A DNA stretch of 64,000 bases from Geobacter sp. (GCA_016177775.1 JACOUQ010000015.1:1-64000), one strand, 5' to 3'; numbered from the stretch's first letter, positions 17,789 to 26,559 are shown. Numbers and translations: made by a program. The notes: generated by a model from the sequence alone, not told the origin.

Positions 17789-18667
17789 TCAGTCCCTGAA
17801 CCGTTTCAACAAGTCCTGATACGCATCAATCCGCCGGTCACGCAGGAACGGCCAGATGCGGCGGACGGATTCGCTTCGCTCCAGGTCTATGTCAACCAAG
17901 AGCGCCTCTTCCCGCTCGGTCGAGCCCTGGGCGATGATCTCTCCCTGCGGCCCGGCCACGAAGCTGCTCCCCCAGAAGCGTTGTCCCCCGCTTTCCGGTG
18001 ACTTCTCCACTCCCACCCGATTCACGGCGATTACCGGCAGGCCATTTGCCACGGCGTGGCCGCGCTGGACCGTGATCCAGGCTTCCCGTTGCCGCGCGTT
18101 TTCCTCCTCGTTCTCCCCCTCGGCCCAGCCGATGGCAGTCGGGTAGATCAAAAGCTCCGCACCAGCCAGGGCCATGAGCCGCGCCCCCTCCGGATACCAC
18201 TGGTCCCAGCATACCAGCACCCCGAGCCTGCCGACCGAGGTGTCGATTGGCTCGAAACCGAGGTCGCCGGGGGTGAAGAAGAACTTCTCGTAGTATCCTG
18301 GATCGTCCGGGATGTGCATTTTGCGGTATTTGCCGGCAATGGAGCCGTCCTTTTCCAGAACCACCGCGGTGTTGTGGTAGAGACCCGGAGCGCGCCGCTC
18401 GAAGAGCGAGGTTACGAGCACGATCCCAAGTTCCTTGGCCAGCTTCCCGAAGGTTCCGGTGGAGGGGCCGGGGATCGGTTCGGCCAAGTCGAACTGTTCC
18501 GTGTCCTCGGTCTGGCAGAAATATAGACCGCAGTGCAGTTCCTGCAGCACCACCAGTTGCGCCCCTTCGGCCGCGGCCTTCCTGATGCCGGCTATGCTCT
18601 TCGCGATGTTTGCTTCACGGTCGGCTGTGCAGCTCTGCTGTATGAGACCGACTTTCAGATTTCTCAC
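17789..18667 (-). CDS. aguB: N-carbamoylputrescine amidase
   Basis: A 292-residue nitrilase-superfamily enzyme hydrolysing N-carbamoylputrescine to putrescine, CO2 and ammonia. The catalytic triad is visible: Glu in LVVLQELHCGLYF (near 43), Lys in KYRKMHIPDD (near 116) and Cys in LGVLVCWDQWYPEGAR (near 153). Substrate assignment rests on the close match to AguB-type sequences and on the adjacent agmatine deiminase gene, giving agmatine to putrescine in two steps. A word-type palindrome fills the gap to aguA. Confidence 0.9.
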   Translation of the reverse strand: MRNLKVGLIQQSCTADREANIAKSIAGIRKAAAEGAQLVVLQELHCGLYFCQTEDTEQFDLAEPIPGPSTGTFGKLAKELGIVLVTSLFERRAPGLYHNTAVVLEKDGSIAGKYRKMHIPDDPGYYEKFFFTPGDLGFEPIDTSVGRLGVLVCWDQWYPEGARLMALAGAELLIYPTAIGWAEGENEEENARQREAWITVQRGHAVANGLPVIAVNRVGVEKSPESGGQRFWGSSFVAGPQGEIIAQGSTEREEALLVDIDLERSESVRRIWPFLRDRRIDAYQDLLKRFRD

Positions 18668-18717
18668 GTCAAAACTCCTTCACGCCTCAGAGGCTATTAC
18701 TAAAAAACCAATTCTAT

Positions 18718-18798
18718 TTAACGCAATGACGCAAAGACGCAAAGAAAAGCTAAACCCACAAAGTGAAATCTCTGCGTCTTTGCGTCTTTGCGTTAAAG
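18718..18798. repeat. Word-type intergenic palindrome (ACGCAAAG family)
   Basis: The left arm 18718-18746 (TTAACGCAATGACGCAAAG...) mirrors the right arm 18771-18798 (...CGTCTTTGCGTTAA). The right arm supplies the aguA stop codon. A relative lies at 24396-24481. Confidence 0.7.
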
Positions 18799-19818
18799 CC
18801 TTAAAGTCCCCTTCGGCAGCTGCATGGTGACGCAATGGAGCGACCCGTGCTGGAGGACGAGCGGCAGGCAATCAATGCCGATTACCTCTCGTCCCGGAAA
18901 CGCCTCTCCAACGGCTTTCAAAGCCGCTTCGTCGTTCTTGTCGCAGTAGGTCGGGACCAGGACTGCGCCGTTTATGACGAGAAAGTTGGCGTAGGTGGCC
19001 GGGAGGCGCTCTTCTTCTTCGTCGAACTTCGCTTCCGGCCAGGGGAGGGGGATAAGGCGGTACGGTGTACCCTCCCTGGTGCGGAACTGCATAAGTTCCT
19101 GCTCCATGGCGGAAAGGGCCGGGTAGTGCTCGTCCGTGGCATCGTCGCAGCGGACATAGGCGATGGTGTCGTCCGGGCAGAGGCGCGCCAGGGTGTCCAC
19201 GTGGGAGTCGGTGTCGTCCCCTGCCAGCCAGCCGTTTTCCAGCCAGAGGAAGTGGCTGGCGCCGAGCAGCCCGGCCAGTTTCCGCTCGATATCATCTCTG
19301 GTGAGATGCGGGTTGCGGTTCGGGTTGAGGAGGCACTCGGCAGTGGTGAGGATGGTGCCTGCCCCGTCGCTCTCAATGCTCCCTCCCTCCATGATGAGTC
19401 CCATGATGCGGCGTGGGACCGCGAATGCACTAGCCTCGTGGAGAGTGCGGGTGATCTGGTTGTCCAGGTTTGCCGCGAACTTGAGCCCCCAGCCATTGAA
19501 TCCGAAGTCTAGCAGTATCGGCCTGCCATCCTCAAGTATTGTAATGGGGCCGAAGTCCCGCGCCCAGGTGTCGTTGGTGTCGATTCTGAATAGTCGAACC
19601 CGCTCCATGTCAACACCGGAACTGTTCAGCAGGCCCGAAACCGCTGATGGATCAGGAGCGGCAATGATTACGGTTTCAAAGCGGCTGATCTGCCTGGTAA
19701 TCTCAATGAATACCTTTTCCACCGCATCAAGGTACGGTTTCCAATCGCTATGTTCATGGGGCCATGCCAGCAGGACCCCGTCCTGCTCTTCCCATTCGGC
19801 GGGGATAATTCGCTTCAT
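18793..19818 (-). CDS. aguA: Agmatine deiminase
   Basis: A 341-residue enzyme converting agmatine to N-carbamoylputrescine, the first step before AguB. Guanidino-group-modifying family hallmarks: WPHEHSDW, NDTWARDFGP, MEGGSIESDGAGT, the catalytic His/Asp region DTDSHVDTLARL, and the C-terminal nucleophile loop LQHGSLHCVTMQLP with the active-site Cys near residue 330. Length is normal. The stop codon overlaps the palindromic repeat at 18718-18798, so the last one or two residues may derive from the repeat. Confidence 0.93.
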   Translation of the reverse strand: MKRIIPAEWEEQDGVLLAWPHEHSDWKPYLDAVEKVFIEITRQISRFETVIIAAPDPSAVSGLLNSSGVDMERVRLFRIDTNDTWARDFGPITILEDGRPILLDFGFNGWGLKFAANLDNQITRTLHEASAFAVPRRIMGLIMEGGSIESDGAGTILTTAECLLNPNRNPHLTRDDIERKLAGLLGASHFLWLENGWLAGDDTDSHVDTLARLCPDDTIAYVRCDDATDEHYPALSAMEQELMQFRTREGTPYRLIPLPWPEAKFDEEEERLPATYANFLVINGAVLVPTYCDKNDEAALKAVGEAFPGREVIGIDCLPLVLQHGSLHCVTMQLPKGTLRL

Positions 19819-19900
19819 TCATGCTTCCTTTTCAATTTTAGCTTGGAAAATCATATAAAAACCAGGGTAAAAAAGCAAAGAAAACATCGGGAAGGTGAGC

Positions 19901-20046
19901 GAGGTGCCGGGGCTTCCCCCAAAAAGAAGAGTAATGTGTCACCAGCCGATATTCAAGTCACCATTGTACCTGCTACTGATGTTTTCCCCTGAATGAATCA
20001 TCTGCTCAAAAGCCACTCTTCTTTTTGGGGGAAGCCCCAGCACCTT
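19901..20046. repeat. 146-bp element with 32-bp inverted ends
   Basis: The ends 19901-19932 and 20015-20046 are inverted repeats identical at 30 of 32 positions (core GGGGCTTCCCCCAAAAAGAA), with 82 bases of unrelated sequence between. It lies in the divergent gap between aguA and nudC. It could be a miniature inverted-repeat element or a large hairpin; no transposase is present. Confidence 0.7.
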
Positions 20047-20141
20047 GTTCTGTGGTGGGTTAATGCCGCTCTTTGCTTTTTCCTCGCTTTGAGGTAGACT
20101 TGCCGGGCAGAGTAGCTGCCAGACACGGTAAGGAGGAGATG

Positions 20142-21011
20142 ATGCGGTATCCCGAGGCAGTCAACCTGCCGTTTAACAGGACAATTCTGGACCGCGGTTT
20201 CGTCCCGGCCCGTCCGGGGGATGTGGGGCCGGAAGGTGGCGGGCGGTGGGTGCTCCTCCAGGGCAATGCCATGGTGATGCGATTCGACGGGAAGACTCTC
20301 GCCTTGCATGACGGTGAATTTCCTGCCTGGGCCGAGTCGAAGGGCGATTCTCTTTTTCTCGGAGATTGGGAAGAAAGGCCCCTCTGGGGGGCGGTAATCG
20401 GCACGGGGAGCGGTCTCCCGGAGGGATACGTTGCCGAGCCGTTCAACGCCAATGAGGAGAGAATCCCCGGCGACATAATGTCGCTCGGCGGCCTTGCCCA
20501 CCAGATTCTGCAATGGCAGCGCCACTGCACGGTCTGCTCCCGCTGCGGAGGGACGCTGGAGGCGATCCCCGGAACATGGGGAAGGTGCTGCCAGTCGTGC
20601 CGGCACCACCATTTCCCCCACATCCACCCCTGCGTCATCGTCCTGGTGCGGAGGCGGGACGAGTTCCTGCTGGTTAGAAAGCCGGAGTGGCCTGCGGGGC
20701 GTTACAGTCTGGTGGCCGGCTTCGTCGACTTCGGGGAATCTCTGGAGGAGTGCGTCAGGCGCGAGGTCAGGGAAGAAACCGGCATCGAGGTCGCTAATGT
20801 CCATTACGTCGGCAGCCAGAACTGGCCCTTCCCGAGCCAACTCATGGCCGGATTCGTCGCCGACTGCGCCGGCGGGGAGCTCCGCGTTGACCGGGATGAG
20901 CTGGAGGATGCCCGCTGGTTCTGCTCGGCCGGAATGCCGGAGTCGCTTCCGGGAAAGCGGAGCATCGCCCGCTGGATCATCGACCGCTACATGCTGGGGG
21001 AGAAGGCGTGA
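20142..21011 (+). CDS. nudC: NADH/NAD pyrophosphatase, Nudix family
   Basis: A 289-residue hydrolase cleaving NAD(H) to NMN(H) and AMP; family members also remove NAD caps from RNA. Seen: zinc ribbon CxxCxxC with CQSC (about 130-150), the Nudix box with VDFGESLEECVRREVREETG (about 210-230), and the NADH-specific SQNWPFPSQLM motif just after it. Translation from ATG 20142 is favoured, 5 bases after AGGAGG; ATG 20139 is too close. The stop overlaps the next start. Confidence 0.9.
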   Translation: MRYPEAVNLPFNRTILDRGFVPARPGDVGPEGGGRWVLLQGNAMVMRFDGKTLALHDGEFPAWAESKGDSLFLGDWEERPLWGAVIGTGSGLPEGYVAEPFNANEERIPGDIMSLGGLAHQILQWQRHCTVCSRCGGTLEAIPGTWGRCCQSCRHHHFPHIHPCVIVLVRRRDEFLLVRKPEWPAGRYSLVAGFVDFGESLEECVRREVREETGIEVANVHYVGSQNWPFPSQLMAGFVADCAGGELRVDRDELEDARWFCSAGMPESLPGKRSIARWIIDRYMLGEKA

Positions 21012-21901
21012 CCTCGCCTCTCCCGGCATACCCCGCCAGTCGGCCGATAACACTTGATGACAAGGCGCTTCTCGATGATATTTTCGAGCGGGAGCAGCCG
21101 CGCATCTCGGAATTCACCTTCGCCGGGCTCTACCTGTTTCGGGAGGCCCACGGTTACCGGCTCTCCGCCATTGGCGATACCCTGGTCATTCTCGGCAGGG
21201 GATACGACAATTCCACCTATTTTCTCCCGCCGCTCGGCGGGAATGTGCCTTCCGCCCTCCAGCGGCTCTTTGCCGACCGGCTGTCCCTCTATGGCGCGGA
21301 TGAGGATTTCGTTGCGAAATATCTGGCCGGTTCAGGGACCGTGGTTAACGAGGACAGGGACAATTTCGACTACCTCCACCGACGGGAGGATCTGGCGAAT
21401 CTTGCGGGAAGGCGGTATCACGGCAAGAAAAATCGGATCAACTACTTCACCCGCCGCCAGGAATATACGGTTGAATTTTATGGTCCGAAGCATTGCGAGA
21501 GCGCACTTCGTCTGCTGGATGAATGGACAAGGGTGCGGGGCGAGGTGGAAAGCCGTTCTCTGGTCCCTGAAACGGCGGCAGCGGCCGAGGCGCTGCGAAC
21601 GGCCGATGTTCTGGGACTTGAAGGTGTGGTGATTCTGGTTGGGGGGAAGGTCAAGGCTTTTGCCCTTGGCGAGCGGCTGAACCGTACCACATCGGTGTGC
21701 CATTTCGAAAAGGCGGACCCATTTTCGGAAGGGGCCTATCAACTGGTGGACCGGGAGTTCAGCCGGCTCCTTTTCACTGACTGCACCTACGTCAACCGGG
21801 AGCAGGACCTGGGAGAACCGGGACTGCGGGAGTCAAAGCTGTCGTATCACCCGGTGGAGCTAGTCAGGAAGTTCCGGGCGATTCCCCGAGGCGCCGCATG
21901 A
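21008..21901 (+). CDS. DUF2156 protein (phosphatidylglycerol lysyltransferase-like)
   Basis: A 297-residue soluble protein of the DUF2156 family, a GNAT-like fold related to the catalytic C-terminal part of MprF aminoacyl-lipid transferases but without its membrane half. Supporting stretches include ISEFTFAGLYLFRE, KKNRINYFTRR, KVKAFALGERLN and YVNREQDLGEPGLRESKLSYHP. It begins at GTG overlapping the nudC stop (GTGA) and its own stop overlaps the next ATG (ATGA), so three genes are translationally coupled. Acceptor and donor are unknown. Confidence 0.75.
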   Translation: MTSPLPAYPASRPITLDDKALLDDIFEREQPRISEFTFAGLYLFREAHGYRLSAIGDTLVILGRGYDNSTYFLPPLGGNVPSALQRLFADRLSLYGADEDFVAKYLAGSGTVVNEDRDNFDYLHRREDLANLAGRRYHGKKNRINYFTRRQEYTVEFYGPKHCESALRLLDEWTRVRGEVESRSLVPETAAAAEALRTADVLGLEGVVILVGGKVKAFALGERLNRTTSVCHFEKADPFSEGAYQLVDREFSRLLFTDCTYVNREQDLGEPGLRESKLSYHPVELVRKFRAIPRGAA

Positions 21902-23034
21902 CTTTGTTCCTGCTCGCATTTTTCCTGATGTACGGCACCGCCCATGCCTACTTCTACCTGAAGACCAGGTCGGCGTTCCGCCTGGAGAGGTGGGCGCGGG
22001 TGGGCCTGGTGCTGTTCCTGGTGCTGATGGTGGCGGCACCGGTCCTGATAAGGGTTGCGGAGCGCAAAGGGCTTGAGGAGGTATCGCTTGTCCTGGGATA
22101 TGCCGGATATCTCTGGATGGCACTCCTCTTTTTCTTCTTCACCCTGTCCCTTGGGCTAGACATATTGCGGTTTCTCGCCCGATCCATCGGCGCATCGGCA
22201 AAACCGAAATTCGCCCGGCTGGTCCCGTCGGGGAGGACCGCTTACGCCATGGCCGCAGCATATGCAATAGTGGCATCGGTTTATGGATATTTCGAGGCGC
22301 GCAATATCCATGTGGAGCGCCTGGTCATCCACTCTCCCAAGATCCCCCAATCCATAGGAAGCCTGAGAATCGCGCAGATTTCCGACGTGCACCTGGGACT
22401 CTTCATCGACAGGGAGCGCCTGCGGAGGATCGTGACGACCGTGCGGGGGCTCGATCCCGACATCGTCGTCTCCACCGGCGACCTGGTGGACGGGCAGGCC
22501 GGGAGCCTCCAGGGGCTTGCCTCGGAACTGCTCCCCTTGCGGCCGAGATACGGCATGTTTGCCGTTACCGGGAACCACGAGTATTATGTCGGCCACGACA
22601 ACTCCGTGGCATTCCACCGCGAGGCCGGCTTCACGCTGCTGGAGGGTGAGCATCTCACCGTTGCCGGAGCAATCGAGCTTGCCGGGGTCGATGACATGGT
22701 GGGTGCCCGGATGGGGCTTCCGGCCAAAGACGAACATGCCCTCCTGGCATCGCTGCCGCGCGACCGCTTTGTCCTCTTCCTGAAGCACCGTCCCGTGGTC
22801 CCCGCCACGTCCGCCGGACTGTTCGACCTGCAACTCTCCGGGCATCTGCACGGTGGGCAGCTCTTCCCCTTCTTTCTCCTCACCCGCCTGGTCTTTCCGG
22901 TCTGGAACGGCCTGACGACTCTCCCCAAGGGTTCCCGGCTCTACCTCAGCCGCGGGACCGGCACATGGGGGCCGCCGCTCCGGTTTCTGGCCCCACCCGA
23001 GGTGACCCTCATCGAGCTGGTTCACGGTTCATAA
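21898..23034 (+). CDS. Membrane-anchored metallophosphoesterase
   Basis: A 378-residue protein with about four N-terminal membrane helices (1-135) and a cytosolic or periplasmic calcineurin-like phosphoesterase domain. Metal motifs are in order: ISDVHLG (near 160), STGDLVDG, GNHEYY (near 225), LKHRP and SGHLHGGQ (near 312). This architecture matches YkuE-type proteins, some of which cleave UDP-diacylglucosamine-like lipids; the real substrate is unknown. It starts in the ATGA overlap with the DUF2156 gene. A REP-like hairpin follows its stop. Confidence 0.85.
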   Translation: MTLFLLAFFLMYGTAHAYFYLKTRSAFRLERWARVGLVLFLVLMVAAPVLIRVAERKGLEEVSLVLGYAGYLWMALLFFFFTLSLGLDILRFLARSIGASAKPKFARLVPSGRTAYAMAAAYAIVASVYGYFEARNIHVERLVIHSPKIPQSIGSLRIAQISDVHLGLFIDRERLRRIVTTVRGLDPDIVVSTGDLVDGQAGSLQGLASELLPLRPRYGMFAVTGNHEYYVGHDNSVAFHREAGFTLLEGEHLTVAGAIELAGVDDMVGARMGLPAKDEHALLASLPRDRFVLFLKHRPVVPATSAGLFDLQLSGHLHGGQLFPFFLLTRLVFPVWNGLTTLPKGSRLYLSRGTGTWGPPLRFLAPPEVTLIELVHGS

Positions 23035-23051
23035 ACGGATTTTATCCAAGC

Positions 23052-23127
23052 GTAGGGTGAGTTAGGCGGTTTTTTGCCGTAACGCACCATTCAAGCGGTG
23101 CGTTACGCTGCGCTAATGCACCCTACC
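23052..23127. repeat. GTAGGGTG REP-like palindrome
   Basis: Outer arms GTAGGGTG and CACCCTAC enclose an inner TAACGCACC / GGTGCGTTA pair. It lies between the phosphoesterase stop and the biotin operator. It resembles but differs from the GTAGGGGC elements elsewhere in the window. Confidence 0.6.
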
Positions 23128-23128
23128 G

Positions 23129-23162
23129 TTTGTTAACCAAGCAGTTGGCATTGGTTGACGAA
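23129..23162. promoter_or_regulatory. BirA operator
   Basis: TTTGTTAACC-N14-GGTTGACGAA. The half-sites agree at 8 of 10 positions after reverse complementation and match the known TTGTAAACC-N14-16-GGTTTACAA biotin repressor site. The right half overlaps the -35 of the promoter at 23155-23183, so bound BirA would block it. Confidence 0.75.
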
Positions 23163-23183
23163 TCAGGCCATTTATGGTACAAA
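23155..23183 (+). promoter_or_regulatory. Promoter of the bio genes
   Basis: TTGACG (23155-23160), a 17-base spacer and TACAAA (23178-23183), 29 bases before the bioF ATG. The -35 lies within the BirA half-site. Confidence 0.55.
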
Positions 23184-23211
23184 AGTGCATCCGAATGAAG
23201 GAACATCGAGC

Positions 23212-24390
23212 ATGACCGATTATTTTGAAAACGAGCTGGCGTCACTCCGGGAGGCGGGGCTTTACCGGCAGATGCGCCTGGTGGAGGGGAGCCAGGGGAG
23301 CCGGGTAAGGATCGGCGGCAGGGAGGTGCTCCTTCTCTGTTCCAACAACTATCTCGGACTGGCGGACCATCTTGCTTTGAAGAAGGCTGCCATCGAGGCT
23401 ATCGAGCTTTTTGGCGTCTCCAGCGGCGCATCCCGCCTGGTTTCGGGGAACATGGAGTTGCACGAGGAACTGGAGCACCGCATCGCCAGGTTAAAGGGAA
23501 CTGGCGGGGCCGTTGTCTTCAATTCCGGCTACGCAGCCAATACCGGCATACTTCAGGCCCTGGCGGGGAGAGGGGACGTCATTTTCTCCGACAGGCTCAA
23601 CCATGCGAGTATCGTGGATGGTGCAATCCTCTCCCGCGCCGAACTGGTCCGCTATCCGCACAACGACATGGCTGCCCTGCGGCGCCTGCTGGAGAGGGCA
23701 GATGTGAAGGGGCGTCGGTTGATCGTAACCGACGGCGTGTTCAGCATGGATGGCGACCTGGCGCAGCTGAAGGAACTTGCTGCCTTGAAGCGGGAGTTCG
23801 GAGCCCTTCTCATGGTGGACGATGCCCACGGGACCGGGGTGCTCGGTGCGGACGGCAGGGGGAGCGCCGAACTGCATGACGTAATGGCCGACATCGACAT
23901 CCACATGGGGACGTTCGGCAAGGCCCTGGGGAGTTTCGGCGCATACGCCGCCGCATCCGCTGATATAATCGACTACCTCCGCAACAAGGCCAGAAGTTTC
24001 ATCTTCTCCACCTCACTTCCCCCTGCGGTTCTCGCAGCTTCGCTGGCTGCCCTGGACGTAGTGGAGTCGGATGAAGGAAAACAGCTGCGGGAGCGGCTGA
24101 CGGAGTCCGCCGCCCGGTTTCGTGCATCCCTCCATGCGGCAGGCTTCGACACCATGACCAGCGATTCCCAGATCGTCCCGGTTTTCGTCGGTCCGGCCGA
24201 AAAGACCATGGAGTTTTCCCGCCTGCTTCTGGATGATGGGATATTCGTTCAGGGAATTCGCCCGCCGACCGTCCCGGCGGGAAGCTGCCGCCTGCGCTGC
24301 ACGCTCATGGCGACCCATACCGACCACGACCTGGAAGAAGCGGTGGCGGCCATAACACGGGTGGGGGCGCGATTGAAAGTCATTAGGTAA
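23212..24390 (+). CDS. bioF: 8-amino-7-oxononanoate synthase
   Basis: A 392-residue PLP enzyme joining pimeloyl-ACP and alanine. Seen: [33 protein letters not shown] core ([11 protein letters not shown]), [21 protein letters not shown], and the PLP-lysine motif [15 protein letters not shown]. Glycine C-acetyltransferase is similar, but the following bioH-like and bioC genes and the upstream BirA site make BioF the better call. The frame is open from 23155, inside the promoter, so ATG 23212 after GAAGGAAC is taken. First gene of a biotin operon. Confidence 0.93.
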   Translation: MTDYFENELASLREAGLYRQMRLVEGSQGSRVRIGGREVLLLCSNNYLGLADHLALKKAAIEAIELFGVSSGASRLVSGNMELHEELEHRIARLKGTGGAVVFNSGYAANTGILQALAGRGDVIFSDRLNHASIVDGAILSRAELVRYPHNDMAALRRLLERADVKGRRLIVTDGVFSMDGDLAQLKELAALKREFGALLMVDDAHGTGVLGADGRGSAELHDVMADIDIHMGTFGKALGSFGAYAAASADIIDYLRNKARSFIFSTSLPPAVLAASLAALDVVESDEGKQLRERLTESAARFRASLHAAGFDTMTSDSQIVPVFVGPAEKTMEFSRLLLDDGIFVQGIRPPTVPAGSCRLRCTLMATHTDHDLEEAVAAITRVGARLKVIR

Positions 24391-24395
24391 TTCTT

Positions 24396-24481
24396 TTAAC
24401 GCAATGACGCAAAGACGCTAAGCCGCAAAGAACTTCACCGAACAAATAAAGCCTGTCTTTGCGTCTTGGCGACTTTGCGTT
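24396..24481. repeat. Word-type intergenic palindrome (ACGCAAAG family)
   Basis: The left arm 24396-24431 (TTAACGCAATGACGCAAAG...) pairs with the right arm 24453-24481 (...GACTTTGCGTT). It sits between bioF and the alpha/beta hydrolase and ends at a GAGG. Closely related to 18718-18798. Confidence 0.7.
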
Positions 24482-24496
24482 GAGGTTTATGGGTAT

Positions 24497-25315
24497 ATGT
24501 TTTTGACCACATCCGACGGGATAATGCTCCATTACGAAGACAAAGGCCAGGGCCGGCCGCTGGTCTTTGTCCATGGCTGGGCCATGTCCGGACGGGTTTG
24601 GTTCTTCCAGACTGAGGAACTCGCCTCCTCCCACCGCGTGGTCACCCTGGACCTGCGCGGGCACGGCAGATCGGAGCCGTCTTCTGGCCCCTTCTCCATG
24701 TCGCTTCTGGCTGCGGACCTGCGCGGTCTCATGGACGGCCTGGCGCTGGAGAATGCAATAGTGGTCGGCTGGTCAATGGGGGTCCAGGTGGTGCTGGAGG
24801 CATTTCCCTCCATCCGCGAGCGGGTGGCGGGGCTGGTTCTGGTCTCCGGCACGCCCCGGTTTACCTCTGCCGCAGATTATCTCCACGCCCTGCCGCCGGT
24901 GGAGGCCCGGGGGATGGGCGTGCGCCTGAAGCGCAATTTTGCCGCGACCATGGGGGATTTCTTTCGGAGGATGTTCGTCGAGGGAGAACTGGACCATGAC
25001 CGCTACCAGCGGATCGTGCGCGAGGTAGTAATTGGCGGCCGGCAGCCTTCGCCGGAAACGGCGCTGGACGCCTTGCGGGCATTGCAGGAGGCGGACCAGC
25101 GGCAATGCCTCCCTGAGATCGATGTCCCTGTGCTTCTGGTGCATGGCGATCTGGACACCATCTGCCTGCCGGCGGCGTCGCGCTACATGACCGGGCAGCT
25201 CTCCCACGCCAGGCTTGAGATGATGGAAGGAGTCGGGCATGCGCCATTCATGTCGCGCCCCGGCGAGTTCAATCACATGCTGATGGATTTTACGAGGAGT
25301 CTGGATGCAGCTTAA
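24497..25315 (+). CDS. bioH: Alpha/beta hydrolase, probable pimeloyl-ACP methyl ester esterase
   Basis: A 272-residue hydrolase with the canonical fold: oxyanion HGWAMSG, nucleophile GWSMG (Ser near 94), acid in LVHGDLDTICL and His in GVGHAPFMSRP. Lying between bioF and bioC, it most likely performs the BioH step, demethylating pimeloyl-ACP methyl ester. Sequence alone does not separate BioH from BioG/BioK-like isozymes or other esterases, so the symbol rests on context. The ATG follows a palindromic repeat; the stop overlaps bioC by 11 bases. Confidence 0.75.
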   Translation: MFLTTSDGIMLHYEDKGQGRPLVFVHGWAMSGRVWFFQTEELASSHRVVTLDLRGHGRSEPSSGPFSMSLLAADLRGLMDGLALENAIVVGWSMGVQVVLEAFPSIRERVAGLVLVSGTPRFTSAADYLHALPPVEARGMGVRLKRNFAATMGDFFRRMFVEGELDHDRYQRIVREVVIGGRQPSPETALDALRALQEADQRQCLPEIDVPVLLVHGDLDTICLPAASRYMTGQLSHARLEMMEGVGHAPFMSRPGEFNHMLMDFTRSLDAA

Positions 25316-26111
25316 CTGCGTTGACAGGGGAAGGGTTAGAAGAGCCTTTCACCGCCAGGCCGGTTCGTACGATGAGCACACGCGGGTCCAGAAGCGGGTG
25401 GTGAGCCGGTTCGTCCAGTTATTGGCGCATAAGTCCCTAGCCCCAGCGTCTTTCCTCGATGTGGGGACCGGCACCGGCATGCTGAGCAGGGGTCTGAGTG
25501 GACTGTATCCTGACGCGGCGGCGTGCGGAATCGACCTGGCATTCAACATGTGCCGGACTGCGCAGCAGCCGACTTGGACACTCAACGCCGATGCAGAGAA
25601 ACTTCCGTTCCGGGCGAAGGTGTTCGATCTTGTGGTCTCCACTTCGGTTTTTCAGTGGCTTGGTCAGCCTGACGAGGCATTTGCCGAGGCCTGTCGGGTA
25701 ATCAAGCCCGGCGGGTGGTTCTGTTTCGCCATGTTCGGAGGGGATACGCTGCATGAGCTTCGCAGCTCGTACCGCGCTGCCCTAGCCGGTTCTGCCTCCG
25801 TCACGGGCGATCCCACGCACCGTTTCTTCTCGCCGCGGGAGGTGTCCGATGCCTTGGCCCGTGCCGGCTTCGCGGTGCCGGAAGTCTTCAGCGAACATGA
25901 GACGGACTTGTATCCCGATGTGAAGGAGCTCCTGTTCGCCCTCAAGGGGATCGGAGCAGGGAATGCTTCGCCGGATCGGGGTTTGGGGCTGGCGAGGCGG
26001 AGTGTTATGTTGCGAATGATGGAGATTTACCAGGAACGTTTCGGCGTGGATGGTGAGATTCCGGCGACTTATGAGGTAATCTACGCATTTTGCCGCAAAG
26101 GGCCGTGTTGA
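25305..26111 (+). CDS. bioC: Malonyl-ACP O-methyltransferase
   Basis: A 268-residue SAM methyltransferase that methylates malonyl-ACP to start pimelate synthesis. Seen: VRRAFHRQAGSYDEHTRVQ at the N-terminus (typical BioC opening), motif I FLDVGTGTGMLS, GIDLAFNMC, NADAEKLPF, LVVSTSVFQWL and PGGWFCFAMFGGDTLHELR. Together with bioF and the hydrolase it gives the early biotin pathway; bioA/B/D are not here. It starts inside the end of the hydrolase gene and is followed by a strong terminator. Confidence 0.92.
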   Translation: MQLNCVDRGRVRRAFHRQAGSYDEHTRVQKRVVSRFVQLLAHKSLAPASFLDVGTGTGMLSRGLSGLYPDAAACGIDLAFNMCRTAQQPTWTLNADAEKLPFRAKVFDLVVSTSVFQWLGQPDEAFAEACRVIKPGGWFCFAMFGGDTLHELRSSYRAALAGSASVTGDPTHRFFSPREVSDALARAGFAVPEVFSEHETDLYPDVKELLFALKGIGAGNASPDRGLGLARRSVMLRMMEIYQERFGVDGEIPATYEVIYAFCRKGPC

Positions 26112-26149
26112 AAAAAGAAAACCCCTTCGATTGAAGGGGTTTTCTTTTT
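26112..26149. terminator. Bidirectional Rho-independent terminator
   Basis: A perfect 17-bp stem (GAAAACCCCTTC with GAAGGGGTTTTC plus A/T extensions) and GATT loop, between bioC and the convergent ArsR gene. Confidence 0.9.
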
Positions 26150-26175
26150 GCCGCATTATTTTGGTAGAGGATATT

Positions 26176-26451
26176 CTAACCCAGAGACTTTATCAACTTT
26201 TTCGCCAGGGGATGCACGACGGTGTAGTGCACCTCGACCCCTTCCCGCTTTCCTTCGATCACCCCTTTGTTTTTCAGGAGCGCCAGGTGCTGGGAAACGG
26301 TGGCCTGTGGAAGGCCCAGGCATTCCCAGATATGCTTGACGTTGCATTCCTTGGTACAGAGGCCCGCCACGATCTTCAGCCTGATGGGATGCCCAAGAAC
26401 CTTGAAAATTTCAGCCTCATCAGTGTAGTCCCTGCTTTTGTCGAATTCCAT
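26176..26451 (-). CDS. ArsR/SmtB-family repressor
   Basis: A 91-residue winged helix regulator. The recognition helix region is LGLPQATVSQHLALLKNKGVI and the wing REGVEVHYTV. Three cysteines (C32, C36, C44 in GLCTKECNVKHIWECLG) lie just before the recognition helix, where metal-sensing ArsR members have ELCVCDL. The spacing differs (C-x3-C-x7-C), so the inducer could be a thiophilic metal, or sulfane sulfur as in the SqrR/BigR group. Target genes are not obvious: the next minus-strand genes end upstream and the plus-strand neighbour is bioC. Confidence 0.85.
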   Translation of the reverse strand: MEFDKSRDYTDEAEIFKVLGHPIRLKIVAGLCTKECNVKHIWECLGLPQATVSQHLALLKNKGVIEGKREGVEVHYTVVHPLAKKLIKSLG

Positions 26452-26559
26452 ACGGGTCCCTTTATACTTAATTTAATGAATTATCCAAAAATCCCGCTAT
26501 ATATAAGGTGTGTATGGCTACTTTGTCAACAAAAACCTTATAAGACCGGTCAATTATCC

